Assembly: GCF_034262375.1 (NCBI RefSeq) | Contig: NZ_CP139558.1 | Coordinates: 3,844,001 to 3,908,000, forward strand | DNA: 64,000 nt | From: Mucilaginibacter sabulilitoris | GTDB taxonomy: Bacteria > Bacteroidota > Bacteroidia > Sphingobacteriales > Sphingobacteriaceae | Direction of reading: 5' to 3' | Program-made: the position numbers and the translations under genes | Part shown: piece after piece, positions 17,432-26,657 of the stretch | How the letters are laid out: every line of letters starts with the position of its first letter | How positions within the stretch are numbered: the first letter of the stretch is position 1 | The notes under the pieces: generated by a model | What the model was told of the DNA's origin: nothing | The model's input: only the letters and a program-made list of their open reading frames with translations | The model's database searches: none

Positions 17432-18828
17432 CACGAATGGTCGGAAGAAATTCCGGCCATTTTTTATGTCTTAAAAAAGAGGCCGGGATCACCACCACAT
17501 TGTACAACAATTAAAGCAATGGCCAAGTCTCTGACTTCCATAGCAAATCGTCTTTTAGAAGTTTTATAACCCTGTTTATTCCCCTTTTTGTAGATCAATA
17601 CCAGCATACGGGTTATCAATGTCATATATAACATAACCTGTAGACCGTTTTTATTTAGCGAAACCAGGTGGCTCACGTTGAGTTCTTGTTTGAGGAACCG
17701 AAAAAAAACCTCGATGTCCCAACGCCTGCGGTAGGCTTGGGCGATGTCTTTGGCTGATAAGTCGAACTCATTGGTTAACAGCCAGTACTCTTTACCATCA
17801 TCGGATTTACTTTTTACGACAACCAGGCGAAAAGGACGATCCACCAGTACCTCTCTGTAATGTTTATTCCCCCGCTTGTTGGCTATAGGCATACCTGTAT
17901 AGAGCCGGACAATGCTATCTCTAAGCAAAATGGCTCCCCCCATATCCATGTTCTGCCCTTCAGTGATCAGCGATTCTACCAATTCGAACTTTCTGTTCTC
18001 CTTTGAACGACAGATGAAGTTTAGCTCACTTTCACTGAAAGTTTTCATTGTCCGGGTAGATTGAAGCCCCCTGTCCAGTACATAGATATTTTGATGCCCG
18101 GGTTCTTTCTTTACGTGCGCCATGACAACCTCGGGCAGTGCATTATCTTCGTTGCCATACTTTGGGCTGGTAAAGACCTGCGCAAGGCCTGGCAGCAAGC
18201 CATCAAAAGCAAGACTATATTTGATTGCTTTCTTGCTACTGCCGGCATTGACAATGCCTGCGGTTAGCTTGCCGGCGGTTTCACTGACTATAGTGCTGTC
18301 TACACGGATGAGATTATACTGCTTTCTTTCCGTTAACGTATAGGAGCAGGAAAAACGCTCGTAGATGTATTCATAGATCTGTCTGAAATAGTCCGGGTCA
18401 ACCTTAGACAACCTTTCCGAAATGGAACTCCTGCAGACCTTTTCATCTTCATCAAGGTTAAAAAGCACTTTAAATACCGAAGCATTGAACGTGTCCTCAA
18501 GGCTTCTCTGGCTAAGCCTGTCGTTGTCTAAAATACCATAGAGCAGCAAATAAAACAGCTTATTGCCATGCAAAACCTTTGCGTAATGATCGATCTTGGT
18601 TGTGAGCGACAAATTTGCTATCAGCGCCTCCGGAATGAAACCTAAAAGCTGTTTTACAGTAATGTTATGATCTTTAAATATCGTCATATCTGATTGATTT
18701 ACAGCATTTAATATACTCAAAATCAATGAGAAAAACAAGTAAATAATTGATAATCAAATGCTTAAATACAAAACTTTAAGCCTGAAAAACAAAAAAAGTC
18801 GGAAGATAAAATCTTCCGACCATTCGTG
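17432..18828. mobile_element. IS4-family insertion sequence, 1397 bp
   Basis: The ends are inverted repeats: CACGAATGGTCGGAAGA at 17432-17448 and its reverse complement at 18812-18828. Just inside each end sits a short hairpin (GTCGGAAG ... CTTCCGAC on the right, a degenerate one on the left). One intact transposase gene fills the element. No clean target-site duplication is visible: the outside bases are GGCTTTTTAG on the left and GGGTTTACCC on the right. A CGGCTTTTT direct repeat occurs at both flanks. The flanks look like two halves of one terminator, which supports recent insertion. Confidence 0.87.
17464..18687 (-). CDS. IS4-family DDE transposase with DUF4372-type N-terminus
   Basis: About 407 aa from the ATG at 18687; the frame is open to 18738, adding 17 hydrophobic residues that are probably not used. 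An N-terminal helical domain (ITVKQLLGFIPEALI ... HGNKLFYLLLYGI) is followed by an RNase-H-like DDE core. The first Asp is in IRVDSTIV and the second in VLDRGLQS. The YREK signature Y-x2-R-x3-E-x6-K lies in YRRRWDIEVFFRFLK and contains the catalytic Glu. No frameshift or stop is present, so the enzyme may be active. Confidence 0.92.
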   Translation of the reverse strand: MTIFKDHNITVKQLLGFIPEALIANLSLTTKIDHYAKVLHGNKLFYLLLYGILDNDRLSQRSLEDTFNASVFKVLFNLDEDEKVCRSSISERLSKVDPDYFRQIYEYIYERFSCSYTLTERKQYNLIRVDSTIVSETAGKLTAGIVNAGSSKKAIKYSLAFDGLLPGLAQVFTSPKYGNEDNALPEVVMAHVKKEPGHQNIYVLDRGLQSTRTMKTFSESELNFICRSKENRKFELVESLITEGQNMDMGGAILLRDSIVRLYTGMPIANKRGNKHYREVLVDRPFRLVVVKSKSDDGKEYWLLTNEFDLSAKDIAQAYRRRWDIEVFFRFLKQELNVSHLVSLNKNGLQVMLYMTLITRMLVLIYKKGNKQGYKTSKRRFAMEVRDLAIALIVVQCGGDPGLFFKT

Positions 18829-18852
18829 GGGTTTACCCGGCTTTTTTGCTTA

Positions 18853-18928
18853 TTTGTCATTCTGAGTCTGAGTGTAGCGAAGAATCTAATCCGCTGATAG
18901 ATCCTTCGCTACACTCAGGATGACAAAG
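18853..18928. repeat. Inverted-repeat element of the GTCATnCTGA family
   Basis: TTTGTCATTCTGAGT and GTGTAGCGAAGAATCTA on the left are mirrored by TAGATCCTTCGCTACAC and TCAGGATGACAAAG on the right, with a short loop around 18890. It is the same family as 1448-1535. It lies between the IS and the 3' end of the S9 peptidase gene. Confidence 0.85.
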
Positions 18929-18940
18929 AGGTGGACGCAA

Positions 18941-21751
18941 TCATTTCACCAATTCAAAACCCCAGTCTTTCCCTTTATCAACTGCCGGTACACCTTTCGC
19001 CATCCAAACCGGCATGGGTGCTCCTTTCAAAAAATGATCAAAAAACTGCTGTTCACGTATCGTGATATCTTTACGGTTTTGGCGTAATACCAAATTATGG
19101 GCTTCGCCATTATATTGCAGCAGCCAAACAGGTTTACCTAAACGGCGTAATGCTGTAAACATTTCAATACCCTGGTACCAGGGAACGGCACCATCAGCAT
19201 CGTTGCTCATGATCATAACCGGTGTTTGTACTTTAGGCAACTGGAATAAGGGAGAGTTTTCAATATACAGCTGTGGTTTCTCCCACAAGGTAGCGCCTAT
19301 ACGGCTTTGTGTTTTTTCATACTGAAACTGCCTGTTCACACCCGATTCCCACCTGATACCACCATAGGCAGATGTCATATTAACTACAGGCGCACCTGCC
19401 CAGGCCGCAGCATACATATTGGTTTGGGTAATAAGATACGCCACCTGGTAACCACCCCAGCTTTGTCCCTGGATGCCAATGTGGGCAGTATCAATCCAGG
19501 GATTCTTCTTTAATGATTCTACACCCGAATTGATAAATTCTACAGCGGATGCCCCGGGATGCCCATTCTGGTAACTGATATCTGGCGCGAAAACCAGGTA
19601 CCCGTTGCTTACAAAAAATGAAATAGGCAGTCGCGAAGGAGTAGGAGCAGGCGCAATATAATTGTAAAGACCTTCCGAGAGTTTTTCATAAAAATATACG
19701 ATCATCGGATATTTTTTGGTGGGGTCAAAATCTTCAGGTTTGTATAAAATACCGTCTGCCTTAAACCCTTTCGGCGTAGTCCAATGAACCAGCGACGCCG
19801 TGCCCCAATTGTATGTCTGTTGCTGTGGGTTGATACTGCTTAATTTGATCTCCTTTTTCAGGTTAGCCGATAGATACAGATCTGGGGGTAATTCATAACT
19901 CTCCCTGGTATAAATATACATATCAGCATTTTTTGCCTTTAACAGATTGTTATAACTCATGGAAAGCATGGAAACTTTTTCGGGAATGGCCCTGCTTTCC
20001 GGATATTTGGTGAAATATCCCCACTGTTTATTTACCTCATTTTGAGCCTGCAGCCACATCACTTTTTTGGCCGGAATGAATTTTTGTTCCGGATCGGCAG
20101 CATCATAACGGATAATTAGCTTGTTTTTACGGCCCATGCCGTTGGTGAAATTGGTGGCGATACCAGTCGCAGGATCAATACTCCATATATCATAACGGTC
20201 ATATATCAACACCGATTTATCACCCTGAACCCAGCCGGCCAGTCCATAATTTGGCGCATAGTCGGGTACATCATTTAATTCATCACCCATTTTGGTACCA
20301 ACAGCGCCTGTTAAGTTTGTTTTTTTACCGGTAGCAATGGTATAGCAAAACCAGTTTTGTTTTTCCTGATCGAACCAGATGACATATTTGCCGCCGGGAG
20401 AGATGTGATACCGGGCTCTCGTACTCGCGTTAATAAGCCGTTTATTGCCACTTTTGGTATCTATTAAATATGCCTGCTGTTTGGTGCCACCTTCCCATTG
20501 GGCCTGTACACGGGCCCCTGTATCGGTAACACCTAATACATAGCGGGCATCTTTATTACATGCTACCTGTATGTCCTGTATAGCCTTGCTGCCAAGCTGC
20601 AATGGCGCGGGTACGGTTTCGTTGAGTTTTATGACGGCAAGATAACTGCGCTTTAATTCGGTTTGCAAATTTTTAAGCTGTTGTGGCTGCAGGTAATCGT
20701 CTTTATAATTCCATATATCGAGTTTGGCGACCTCAAAATCAACAATAGTGGTATCGGCTGGTTTGGGAATAGGGGCGGTGCCGAAAAATAAATTATTGCC
20801 GCTTTTACTAAAATAAACTTTTCCGTCACCGCTTACGGCCCATTGTTGAGGCATGCCTCTTAACCCGGTGGCGGCAATAACTTCGGCGCTGTCATAAGGG
20901 GTATTGTAATAATATAATTTAAAAGGTTTAACCAGCGCTTTTTCCGGATTTTTCTCGGCAGTAAAAGCTACTTGTTTGTCGTTATCATCAATGGTGATAT
21001 TGCGGTAATTGCCCCTTCCCGTGCCTATCGGTTTCACCGTATTTTTATCAATATCATAAACATACATGCCAGACTTTATATCCTTTTGCTTTTCCGGCGC
21101 GGTAACCGCAAAAGCCAATAGTTTTCCATTTTTACTTAACTGGTAATCGGTAACATATTTAAATGTGCGGGAGGTTTTGCCTGATAGTTTACTCACAGTC
21201 AGGTCGGAACCTTCATGTGTTGGCGGGGCAATAATAGCGCTAACTGCCTTTTTTGAGGTATCATTAGCCGCACTTTTCTTTACTGTATCAGCTGCTGCAA
21301 GGTATGCCACAACGCTTGCGCACGAAGCCAGTTTGAACGAACGGATAGCGGGTATCTTAGTTACAGATTTTGAACCAAGTGCAACAATGACCAGGGTATC
21401 TTTAGGAAAATCGGCCTGCTTTTTCTTTTTGATCTTCGCTTCGCGGATTGCTTTATAAAAAGGTCTGATCAGGAGTACCGCAAACCGCGAGTCACTGGTA
21501 AAACTGGCGGTATCGGCGCGTTCAATTCTTAACTTATTGGCGTTATGGCTGTTGGTGATAAATAGTTCGGCATCACCTTGCTGGGGTTTTACGGTATATA
21601 ATATCCATTTGCCATCGTCACTTATACGCTGGTTGCTGATGCTTTGCCAGCCGTCAAAAACGGTTTGATCTAAGGGCTTTTTACTTGCTTTTTGTGCGAA
21701 TGCATTTACGCAGATAGCCAATGAAAACAACAATAGCAGGAATTTAAGCAT
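18941..21751 (-). CDS. Secreted prolyl oligopeptidase family (S9) serine peptidase
   Basis: 936 aa with a signal peptide (about 1-20). A long N-terminal region (about 25-640) with beta-propeller-like strands precedes an alpha/beta-hydrolase peptidase domain. The nucleophile is S764 in GQSWGGY. The acid lies near residue 850 in SNDADGAVPW and the histidine is H885 in GEAHNL. Family members cleave short peptides in the periplasm, often as dipeptidyl peptidases. It stands alone between the lysC terminator (21841-21886) and a repeat element. Confidence 0.9.
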   Translation of the reverse strand: MLKFLLLLFSLAICVNAFAQKASKKPLDQTVFDGWQSISNQRISDDGKWILYTVKPQQGDAELFITNSHNANKLRIERADTASFTSDSRFAVLLIRPFYKAIREAKIKKKKQADFPKDTLVIVALGSKSVTKIPAIRSFKLASCASVVAYLAAADTVKKSAANDTSKKAVSAIIAPPTHEGSDLTVSKLSGKTSRTFKYVTDYQLSKNGKLLAFAVTAPEKQKDIKSGMYVYDIDKNTVKPIGTGRGNYRNITIDDNDKQVAFTAEKNPEKALVKPFKLYYYNTPYDSAEVIAATGLRGMPQQWAVSGDGKVYFSKSGNNLFFGTAPIPKPADTTIVDFEVAKLDIWNYKDDYLQPQQLKNLQTELKRSYLAVIKLNETVPAPLQLGSKAIQDIQVACNKDARYVLGVTDTGARVQAQWEGGTKQQAYLIDTKSGNKRLINASTRARYHISPGGKYVIWFDQEKQNWFCYTIATGKKTNLTGAVGTKMGDELNDVPDYAPNYGLAGWVQGDKSVLIYDRYDIWSIDPATGIATNFTNGMGRKNKLIIRYDAADPEQKFIPAKKVMWLQAQNEVNKQWGYFTKYPESRAIPEKVSMLSMSYNNLLKAKNADMYIYTRESYELPPDLYLSANLKKEIKLSSINPQQQTYNWGTASLVHWTTPKGFKADGILYKPEDFDPTKKYPMIVYFYEKLSEGLYNYIAPAPTPSRLPISFFVSNGYLVFAPDISYQNGHPGASAVEFINSGVESLKKNPWIDTAHIGIQGQSWGGYQVAYLITQTNMYAAAWAGAPVVNMTSAYGGIRWESGVNRQFQYEKTQSRIGATLWEKPQLYIENSPLFQLPKVQTPVMIMSNDADGAVPWYQGIEMFTALRRLGKPVWLLQYNGEAHNLVLRQNRKDITIREQQFFDHFLKGAPMPVWMAKGVPAVDKGKDWGFELVK

Positions 21752-21840
21752 ACCTATTAATTAAAAATTAAATATGCTAAAAAGAGCGCGCTTATAAAAA
21801 TTGCCTGATGAGAAAATATAAGGAGAGAAGGGGAGTGAGA

Positions 21841-21886
21841 AAAAAATTAAAGGCGAAGATTCAGATAGTTTCCCTTCGCCTTTAAA
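21841..21886 (-). terminator. Rho-independent terminator of lysC
   Basis: TTAAAGGCGAAG (21848-21859) pairs with CTTCGCCTTTAA (21875-21886), a 12-bp perfect stem. On the minus strand the stem is followed by a T-run (the complement of A at 21841-21847). It begins 8 bp past the lysC stop. Confidence 0.92.
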
Positions 21887-21893
21887 TTCAAAA

Positions 21894-23270
21894 TTATATC
21901 ATCTCTTTATTTAGAGCTTTAATGGCTTCTTTAAAATCCTCGCGCGCTACCAGGAACTGAATGTTCACTTTACGTAAGGCAAAGCCACAGCTTTTTATGT
22001 TGATGCCTTTTTTTGCCAGAGCGGTTGCCGAGCGGGCAAGCAAGCCGGGCTGATCCATATTGGAACCGATGAGGCAAACCATGGCCATTTTTTCTACAGT
22101 TACCTTTTCAAAATCGTTTTCGAGCTCCTGTATCAGTTTTTTATTGAAATCCTTGTCCCATATCACAATAGAAATACTGTTGGCGCTGGTGGCCTTAAAT
22201 GTATAGCTCACGCCAAATTTGTAAAACAATTGCATGATATGGAAATCGGTACCCACATTGCCAACCATAGAGGGGTCATAAATATCAATCATTAGCACCC
22301 TTTCGGTACCGGTAATCACTTCAACCCGTTTTTTATCGCAGATGTATTCGCGCGTGATCAGTGTGCCCGGGTGTTCGGGCTGGAATGTATTTTTGATACG
22401 CAGGTCAATGTCATTAATTTCCAATGGTTTTGACGCTTTTGGATGGATAGCCTCCATACCAACATCGGCCAACTGATCGGCCACATCATAATTGGTATTA
22501 CCAACCGGGAAACAATTATCTACCCCCACCAGCTCAGGGTCGGCAGTGCATAAATGATATTCTTTATGGATGATTGCTTCCTGCGGTTTTACAGCCACAG
22601 CTATCTTACTAAAGGTAACCTCAGAATATCCGCGGTCAAACTCACGCATAATACCCTCGGTACCTTTAGTATAACCTGTTACAATGGTAATGGTGTTTTC
22701 AAAATCAATATGCTGCAGGTCTTTTTTTATACGCTGGTCAATTGTAAACGAACGATGATCATGAAAGCCGCTCAGATCAACAAAGGTGGCATTGATACCC
22801 ATATTTTGGAGGATATTGGTAAAGTTAAAGGCCGAATGGCTTTCACCAATAGATGCCAGGATTTCGCGGGCAGCCAGCAAGATGTCTTCTTTATTAACAT
22901 ACCCGGAAGTCAAAATACTGGCTATATTTTCAAGATAAGTTTGAGCATCTTTTAAACGCTGCTCAATAAATTTATCGGCTTCGGCTAAATCAAGACCCAG
23001 GCTTTCGTAACTTTTATTGATCTGCTTTAGTTTTGTAATAAGATCTTTAAGTGGTTTGTGAAAATCCTTAAAGTTAGCCAACTTATGGTAAACACCGGGT
23101 GCACCGGTTTTTTTGTTCTCGAGCAAAAGATTTGTTACTCCCGAAAAGGCAGATACCACAAAAATACGATTATACAGTTGTTGCCCTGTACGTTCAAATT
23201 GAATGATGTTTTTTATAACATCGTTTAAGGCGGTCATGGATGTACCACCGATTTTTTCGACTGTTAACAT
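21894..23270 (-). CDS. lysC: Aspartate kinase (single-function, Ask_Ect-like N-terminus)
   Basis: 458 aa. It phosphorylates aspartate, the first step towards lysine, threonine and methionine. The N-terminal VEKIGGTSM replaces the usual KFGGTS and resembles the aspartokinase variant found in ectoine clusters. ATP/Asp-site residues are visible in VTGYTKGTEG and STYVDQLADVG-like DVADQLADVGMEAIHP. Two C-terminal ACT repeats span about residues 325-458 (VLMIDIYDPSMVG, MVCLIGSNMDQPG). No homoserine dehydrogenase fusion and no ect genes are seen. Its 169 bp leader from proC has an 18-bp stem-loop and a 14-bp palindrome. Confidence 0.9.
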   Translation of the reverse strand: MLTVEKIGGTSMTALNDVIKNIIQFERTGQQLYNRIFVVSAFSGVTNLLLENKKTGAPGVYHKLANFKDFHKPLKDLITKLKQINKSYESLGLDLAEADKFIEQRLKDAQTYLENIASILTSGYVNKEDILLAAREILASIGESHSAFNFTNILQNMGINATFVDLSGFHDHRSFTIDQRIKKDLQHIDFENTITIVTGYTKGTEGIMREFDRGYSEVTFSKIAVAVKPQEAIIHKEYHLCTADPELVGVDNCFPVGNTNYDVADQLADVGMEAIHPKASKPLEINDIDLRIKNTFQPEHPGTLITREYICDKKRVEVITGTERVLMIDIYDPSMVGNVGTDFHIMQLFYKFGVSYTFKATSANSISIVIWDKDFNKKLIQELENDFEKVTVEKMAMVCLIGSNMDQPGLLARSATALAKKGINIKSCGFALRKVNIQFLVAREDFKEAIKALNKEMI

Positions 23271-23281
23271 TTTTTAAATAG

Positions 23282-23295
23282 ACGCTTAAAAGCGT
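23282..23295. promoter_or_regulatory. Perfect 14-bp palindrome ACGCTTAAAAGCGT upstream of lysC
   Basis: ACGCTT and AAGCGT arms around AA lie 12-25 bp before the lysC ATG. This placement suits an operator or a leader hairpin over the translation start. The regulator is unknown. Confidence 0.4.
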
Positions 23296-23389
23296 ATGTG
23301 CCAAAGTTGTGCCATCTGTTAAATAATGGTCTTTTAATTAAAATGGCTTTTTAAATATTTGGTAATTAGGTTATTGTTGTAATTTCTAT

Positions 23390-23428
23390 TTGATAGCCTG
23401 TATATCAATATGATATGCAGGCTATCAA
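23390..23428. other. 18-bp stem-loop between proC and lysC
   Basis: TTGATAGCCTG at 23390-23400 with TATATCA pairs with TGATATGCAGGCTATCAA (23411-23428), with one mismatch (a possible G-U pair) and a 3-nt loop. No T-run follows on either strand, so it is a poor intrinsic terminator. It could be a 3'-end stabiliser of the argB-proC message or part of the lysC leader. Confidence 0.6.
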
Positions 23429-23439
23429 AATAAGCATAT

Positions 23440-24255
23440 TTATTCCTTTTTATAAAGGTCACCCGCTTTTTCGGCCGAAAGCCTGATACCTTTTATCATG
23501 GCCGAGCTAAAACCGTGGTGTTCCATTTCATTTAAACCAGCAATGGTACAACCGCTTGGCGAGGTAACCTTATCAATTTCCTGTTCGGGGTGCGATGACA
23601 GTTGCAGCAGTAGGTCGGCGGCGCCCTTAGCCGTTTGCGCGGCCATTTTTAAGGCATCATGTGCATGGAAACCTATTTCAGTACCGCCTTGTGATGCTGC
23701 GCGGATGGAGCGCAGGAAAAACGCTATGCCGCAGGCACAAAGCGCTGTGGCCGACGTCATCAATTCCTCATTGATCTGTATGCTTACACCTACAGTATCA
23801 AACATTGATTTAACAAGGTTTATGTTTTTATTAGTACCATTATCGGTAGCAATGCAAGTCATGGATTGGCCGATGGCGATGGCTGTATTAGGCATTGCCC
23901 GAATTACTTGTACATTAAGATCAAGCTGCTGGCGGATATCGTTGCAGCTAACGCCTGATATAACGGATATTAGCAATTGTTTTTCGGCTTTAATGGCAGG
24001 CCTTATTTCGTCAAGCAGTTTGTTGAGTTGCTGGGGTAATACAGCTAAAACAATAATGTCGGCTTTTCTTACCGCTTTAATATTATTATCGGTAGTGTGA
24101 TAACCTTCCTGTGAGTATTCCGCTAACGCAGCTACATTTCTGCGTGTAAGGCTAATTTGCTGAGGCTTGCAGATGTTTGCTTTAACTAACCCTTTGGCTA
24201 AGGACAGCCCGATGTTGCCAGAGCCTAATATGGCTAAATGCTGTGATGAATTCAT
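23440..24255 (-). CDS. proC: Pyrroline-5-carboxylate reductase
   Basis: 271 aa. It reduces P5C to proline with NAD(P)H. The nucleotide motif GSGNIG is at residues 11-16. RAMPNTAIAIGQSMT and the C-terminal TSPSGCTIAGLNEME (the family has SPGGTT at this point) mark the P5CR domain. The ATG overlaps the argB stop as ATGA (24252-24255), so the two are translationally coupled. That coupling hints at a link between glutamate-derived proline and arginine synthesis or ornithine use. Confidence 0.88.
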   Translation of the reverse strand: MNSSQHLAILGSGNIGLSLAKGLVKANICKPQQISLTRRNVAALAEYSQEGYHTTDNNIKAVRKADIIVLAVLPQQLNKLLDEIRPAIKAEKQLLISVISGVSCNDIRQQLDLNVQVIRAMPNTAIAIGQSMTCIATDNGTNKNINLVKSMFDTVGVSIQINEELMTSATALCACGIAFFLRSIRAASQGGTEIGFHAHDALKMAAQTAKGAADLLLQLSSHPEQEIDKVTSPSGCTIAGLNEMEHHGFSSAMIKGIRLSAEKAGDLYKKE

Positions 24256-25097
24256 GCGTTTTTACTTAAACGTGTTCCAAATGGTTGATTATTTTTTAAT
24301 TGACCCAGATCGTCGGACTTGCCAATGATAACAGCCTTTACACCACATGAAATGGCGGTAAAGGCATTGTCTAACTTAGGCAGCATGCCACTGTGTATAA
24401 TACGACGGGTTTTAAGTTCTTCATAATGTTCCGGATCAATTTCCCTGATCAGTGAGTCTTCGTCATTAATATCAAGGAGTACGCCCTTTTTCTCAAAACA
24501 ATAAATGAGCGTGGTTTCATAAATTGAAGACAATGACACAGCCAGCGCAGAAGCAATGGTATCGGCATTGGTGTTGAGTAATTGACCCTCGCCATCATGC
24601 GTTAACGCGCAAAAAACAGGGGTAAAGCCAGCTTCCATTAAGCGGCTTATATTTTGCGGATTGATGGATTGTTCGTCCATATCACCCACAAAACCGTAGT
24701 CAATGGTTTTTACCGGGCGCTTTTTGGCGCGGATAAAATTACCGTCGGCCCCCGTCAAACCTATGGCATTGTTGCCGAAGCGTTGCAATTGCGCAACTAT
24801 ATTTTTATTAATAAGGCCACCATATACCATGGTAACCACCCTTAAAGTTTCAATATCTGTAATACGACGGCCGTCAACCAGCTTAGCCTCAATACCCAAT
24901 TCTTCAGCAATTTGAGTTGCTACCTTGCCGCCGCCATGTACTAATATCTTGTAACCATCAAGCCCTTCAAAATCTTTTAGAAAATGATACAGATTTTCGG
25001 AATTATCAATAACATTTCCGCCAATTTTTATAACGTGCAGGCTTTTCTTCTTCAATAATTGGGTGGAATTTGCCAAAACCGTATCAATTTTATTCAT
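24252..25097 (-). CDS. argB: N-acetyl- (or N-succinyl-) glutamate kinase
   Basis: 281 aa from the ATG at 25097; the open frame begins with a TTG 9 bp earlier. It is an amino-acid kinase fold with HVIKIGGNVI at the N-terminus, LVHGGGKVAT, the VDGRRITD block, NADTIASALAVSL and LPKLDNAFTAI. It phosphorylates the acylated gamma-carboxylate of glutamate, step two of arginine synthesis. It is coupled to proC by a 4-bp overlap. The other arg genes lie 3.4 kb away on the same strand. Because the carboxamoyltransferase here looks succinyl-specific, the true substrate may be N-succinylglutamate. Confidence 0.9.
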   Translation of the reverse strand: MNKIDTVLANSTQLLKKKSLHVIKIGGNVIDNSENLYHFLKDFEGLDGYKILVHGGGKVATQIAEELGIEAKLVDGRRITDIETLRVVTMVYGGLINKNIVAQLQRFGNNAIGLTGADGNFIRAKKRPVKTIDYGFVGDMDEQSINPQNISRLMEAGFTPVFCALTHDGEGQLLNTNADTIASALAVSLSSIYETTLIYCFEKKGVLLDINDEDSLIREIDPEHYEELKTRRIIHSGMLPKLDNAFTAISCGVKAVIIGKSDDLGQLKNNQPFGTRLSKNA

Positions 25098-25300
25098 TCT
25101 TAACAATAATATAACCAGATAAATGCTAAATATCCATTAAACCAAACAGAAATCTGTTAAAAATATGAATTTATGGGATATTTTGTTTAAAAAATGTTAA
25201 AAAATGATTAAAGTATTATACTTGTAACTTTACAATTTGATTATGAAATAATTAGTATTATTGAAAATCTAAGGCATTAAACTTGTTGTAAAATTTTCCT

Positions 25301-26599
25301 ATGGATCAAAAAAAAAGTAGTAAGCCCCGTGTGGTAATTATCGGGGGGGGATTTGGAGGACTTCAGGTAGCTAAAAACCTTAAAAATGCACCTGTGGATG
25401 TGCTTTTATTGGATAAGCATAACTATCATACCTTTCAGCCGCTACTTTACCAGGTGGCCGCGGGCAGTATAGCTGCCGATTCAATAGGTTTCCCGATACG
25501 ACGGATATTTACAAAACAGCACAATTTCAGATTTGCGCTGGCAGAAGTACAGCAGGTAAATCCGGAAAACAATACACTTACAACAGATATAGGTACTATT
25601 TACTATGATTACCTGATTATCGCTACCGGATCAAACACCAACTTTTTTGGCAATAAAGAAATTGAGCATTTTGCTATGCCAATGAAAAATATCCCCGAGG
25701 CGTTAAACTTACGCAGCCTGATCCTGCAAAACCTTGAAAAGTCCCTGGTTTCTAAAGATCCGGAAGAAAAGGCGGCTTTAATGACCTTCGTGGTAGTGGG
25801 TGGTGGTCCTACAGGTGTAGAACTTTCCGGAGCATTAGCCGAAATGCGGCAGCTGATACTCATGAAAGACTATCATGGGTTAAGAAAACATAACATGAAG
25901 GTCTACCTGGTTGAAGGTAAGCCTGAATTGCTGGCCGCATTTTCACCGGCTGCTTCAACCAAGGCCAAAAAGTTTTTGACGGATATGGACGTAACCATAT
26001 TTAACGGTGTGCATGTACAAAGCTATGACGGCATCGAGCTTAAGATTGACGATGGCACAACTATTTTAACCCGCAATGTATTGTGGGCCGCGGGGGTAAA
26101 AGGGGAGGTTCCAGCGGGAATACCAGAAACCAACATTACCAAAGGGCAACGTATACAAACAGACGAAATTGGAAAGGTAAAGGGATACTCCAACATTTTC
26201 GCTATTGGCGATGTAGCGGCCGTAATAACAACCGAAACTCCCAACGGGCATCCTGGCGTGGCACAGGTGGCGATACAACAAGGTAAACATCTTGCTAAAA
26301 ATCTTATTCGGACACTTAACGGTGAACCTACCATCCCTTTTAAATATAATGATAAAGGGTCACTTGCCACTATTGGACGTAACAAGGCTGTAGCCGATAT
26401 TGGTCGGATACACCTTCAGGGGTTTATTGCCTGGGTGATCTGGGGCGTAGTGCACATTATGTCCTTAGCCGGCTTTACCAACAAGGGAACTATATTTTTT
26501 AGCTGGGCCATATCCTATTTTACTAAAAACAGCGATAACCGTTTAATAGTACGCTATTTCGACATCGAAACAAGAATGACCGACCCCGAGTCGAGGTGA
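25301..26599 (+). CDS. ndh: Type II NADH:quinone dehydrogenase (NDH-2)
   Basis: 432 aa single-subunit, non-pumping respiratory flavoprotein. The FAD motif GGGFGGLQ is at about 15-22 and the NADH motif VVGGGPTGVELSG at about 166-178. AIGDVAAV near 305 is the second flavin contact. The C-terminus has amphipathic and hydrophobic helices (about 375-410, with FIAWVIWGVVHIMSLAG) that attach it to the inner face of the cytoplasmic membrane. It is divergent from argB (203 bp spacer). The antiporter gene follows 58 bp downstream. Confidence 0.93.
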   Translation: MDQKKSSKPRVVIIGGGFGGLQVAKNLKNAPVDVLLLDKHNYHTFQPLLYQVAAGSIAADSIGFPIRRIFTKQHNFRFALAEVQQVNPENNTLTTDIGTIYYDYLIIATGSNTNFFGNKEIEHFAMPMKNIPEALNLRSLILQNLEKSLVSKDPEEKAALMTFVVVGGGPTGVELSGALAEMRQLILMKDYHGLRKHNMKVYLVEGKPELLAAFSPAASTKAKKFLTDMDVTIFNGVHVQSYDGIELKIDDGTTILTRNVLWAAGVKGEVPAGIPETNITKGQRIQTDEIGKVKGYSNIFAIGDVAAVITTETPNGHPGVAQVAIQQGKHLAKNLIRTLNGEPTIPFKYNDKGSLATIGRNKAVADIGRIHLQGFIAWVIWGVVHIMSLAGFTNKGTIFFSWAISYFTKNSDNRLIVRYFDIETRMTDPESR

Positions 26600-26657
26600 A
26601 AACCTTGGGGTGTAAAACATTGTTAAGCTTATTCCCTTACTAAGTAGGGTTATAAGT

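Noticed and set aside
17422..18838. Perfect target-site duplication for the IS
   Set aside because: The bases next to the two inverted ends differ (GGCTTTTTAG and GGGTTTACCC). A CGGCTTTTT repeat is present, but it does not abut both ends and may come from the disrupted terminator.
23498..24100. 200-aa open frame on the plus strand opposite proC
   Set aside because: It lies wholly within the recognisable proC gene. The antisense reading has no known motifs, and the proC codon use explains the lack of stops.
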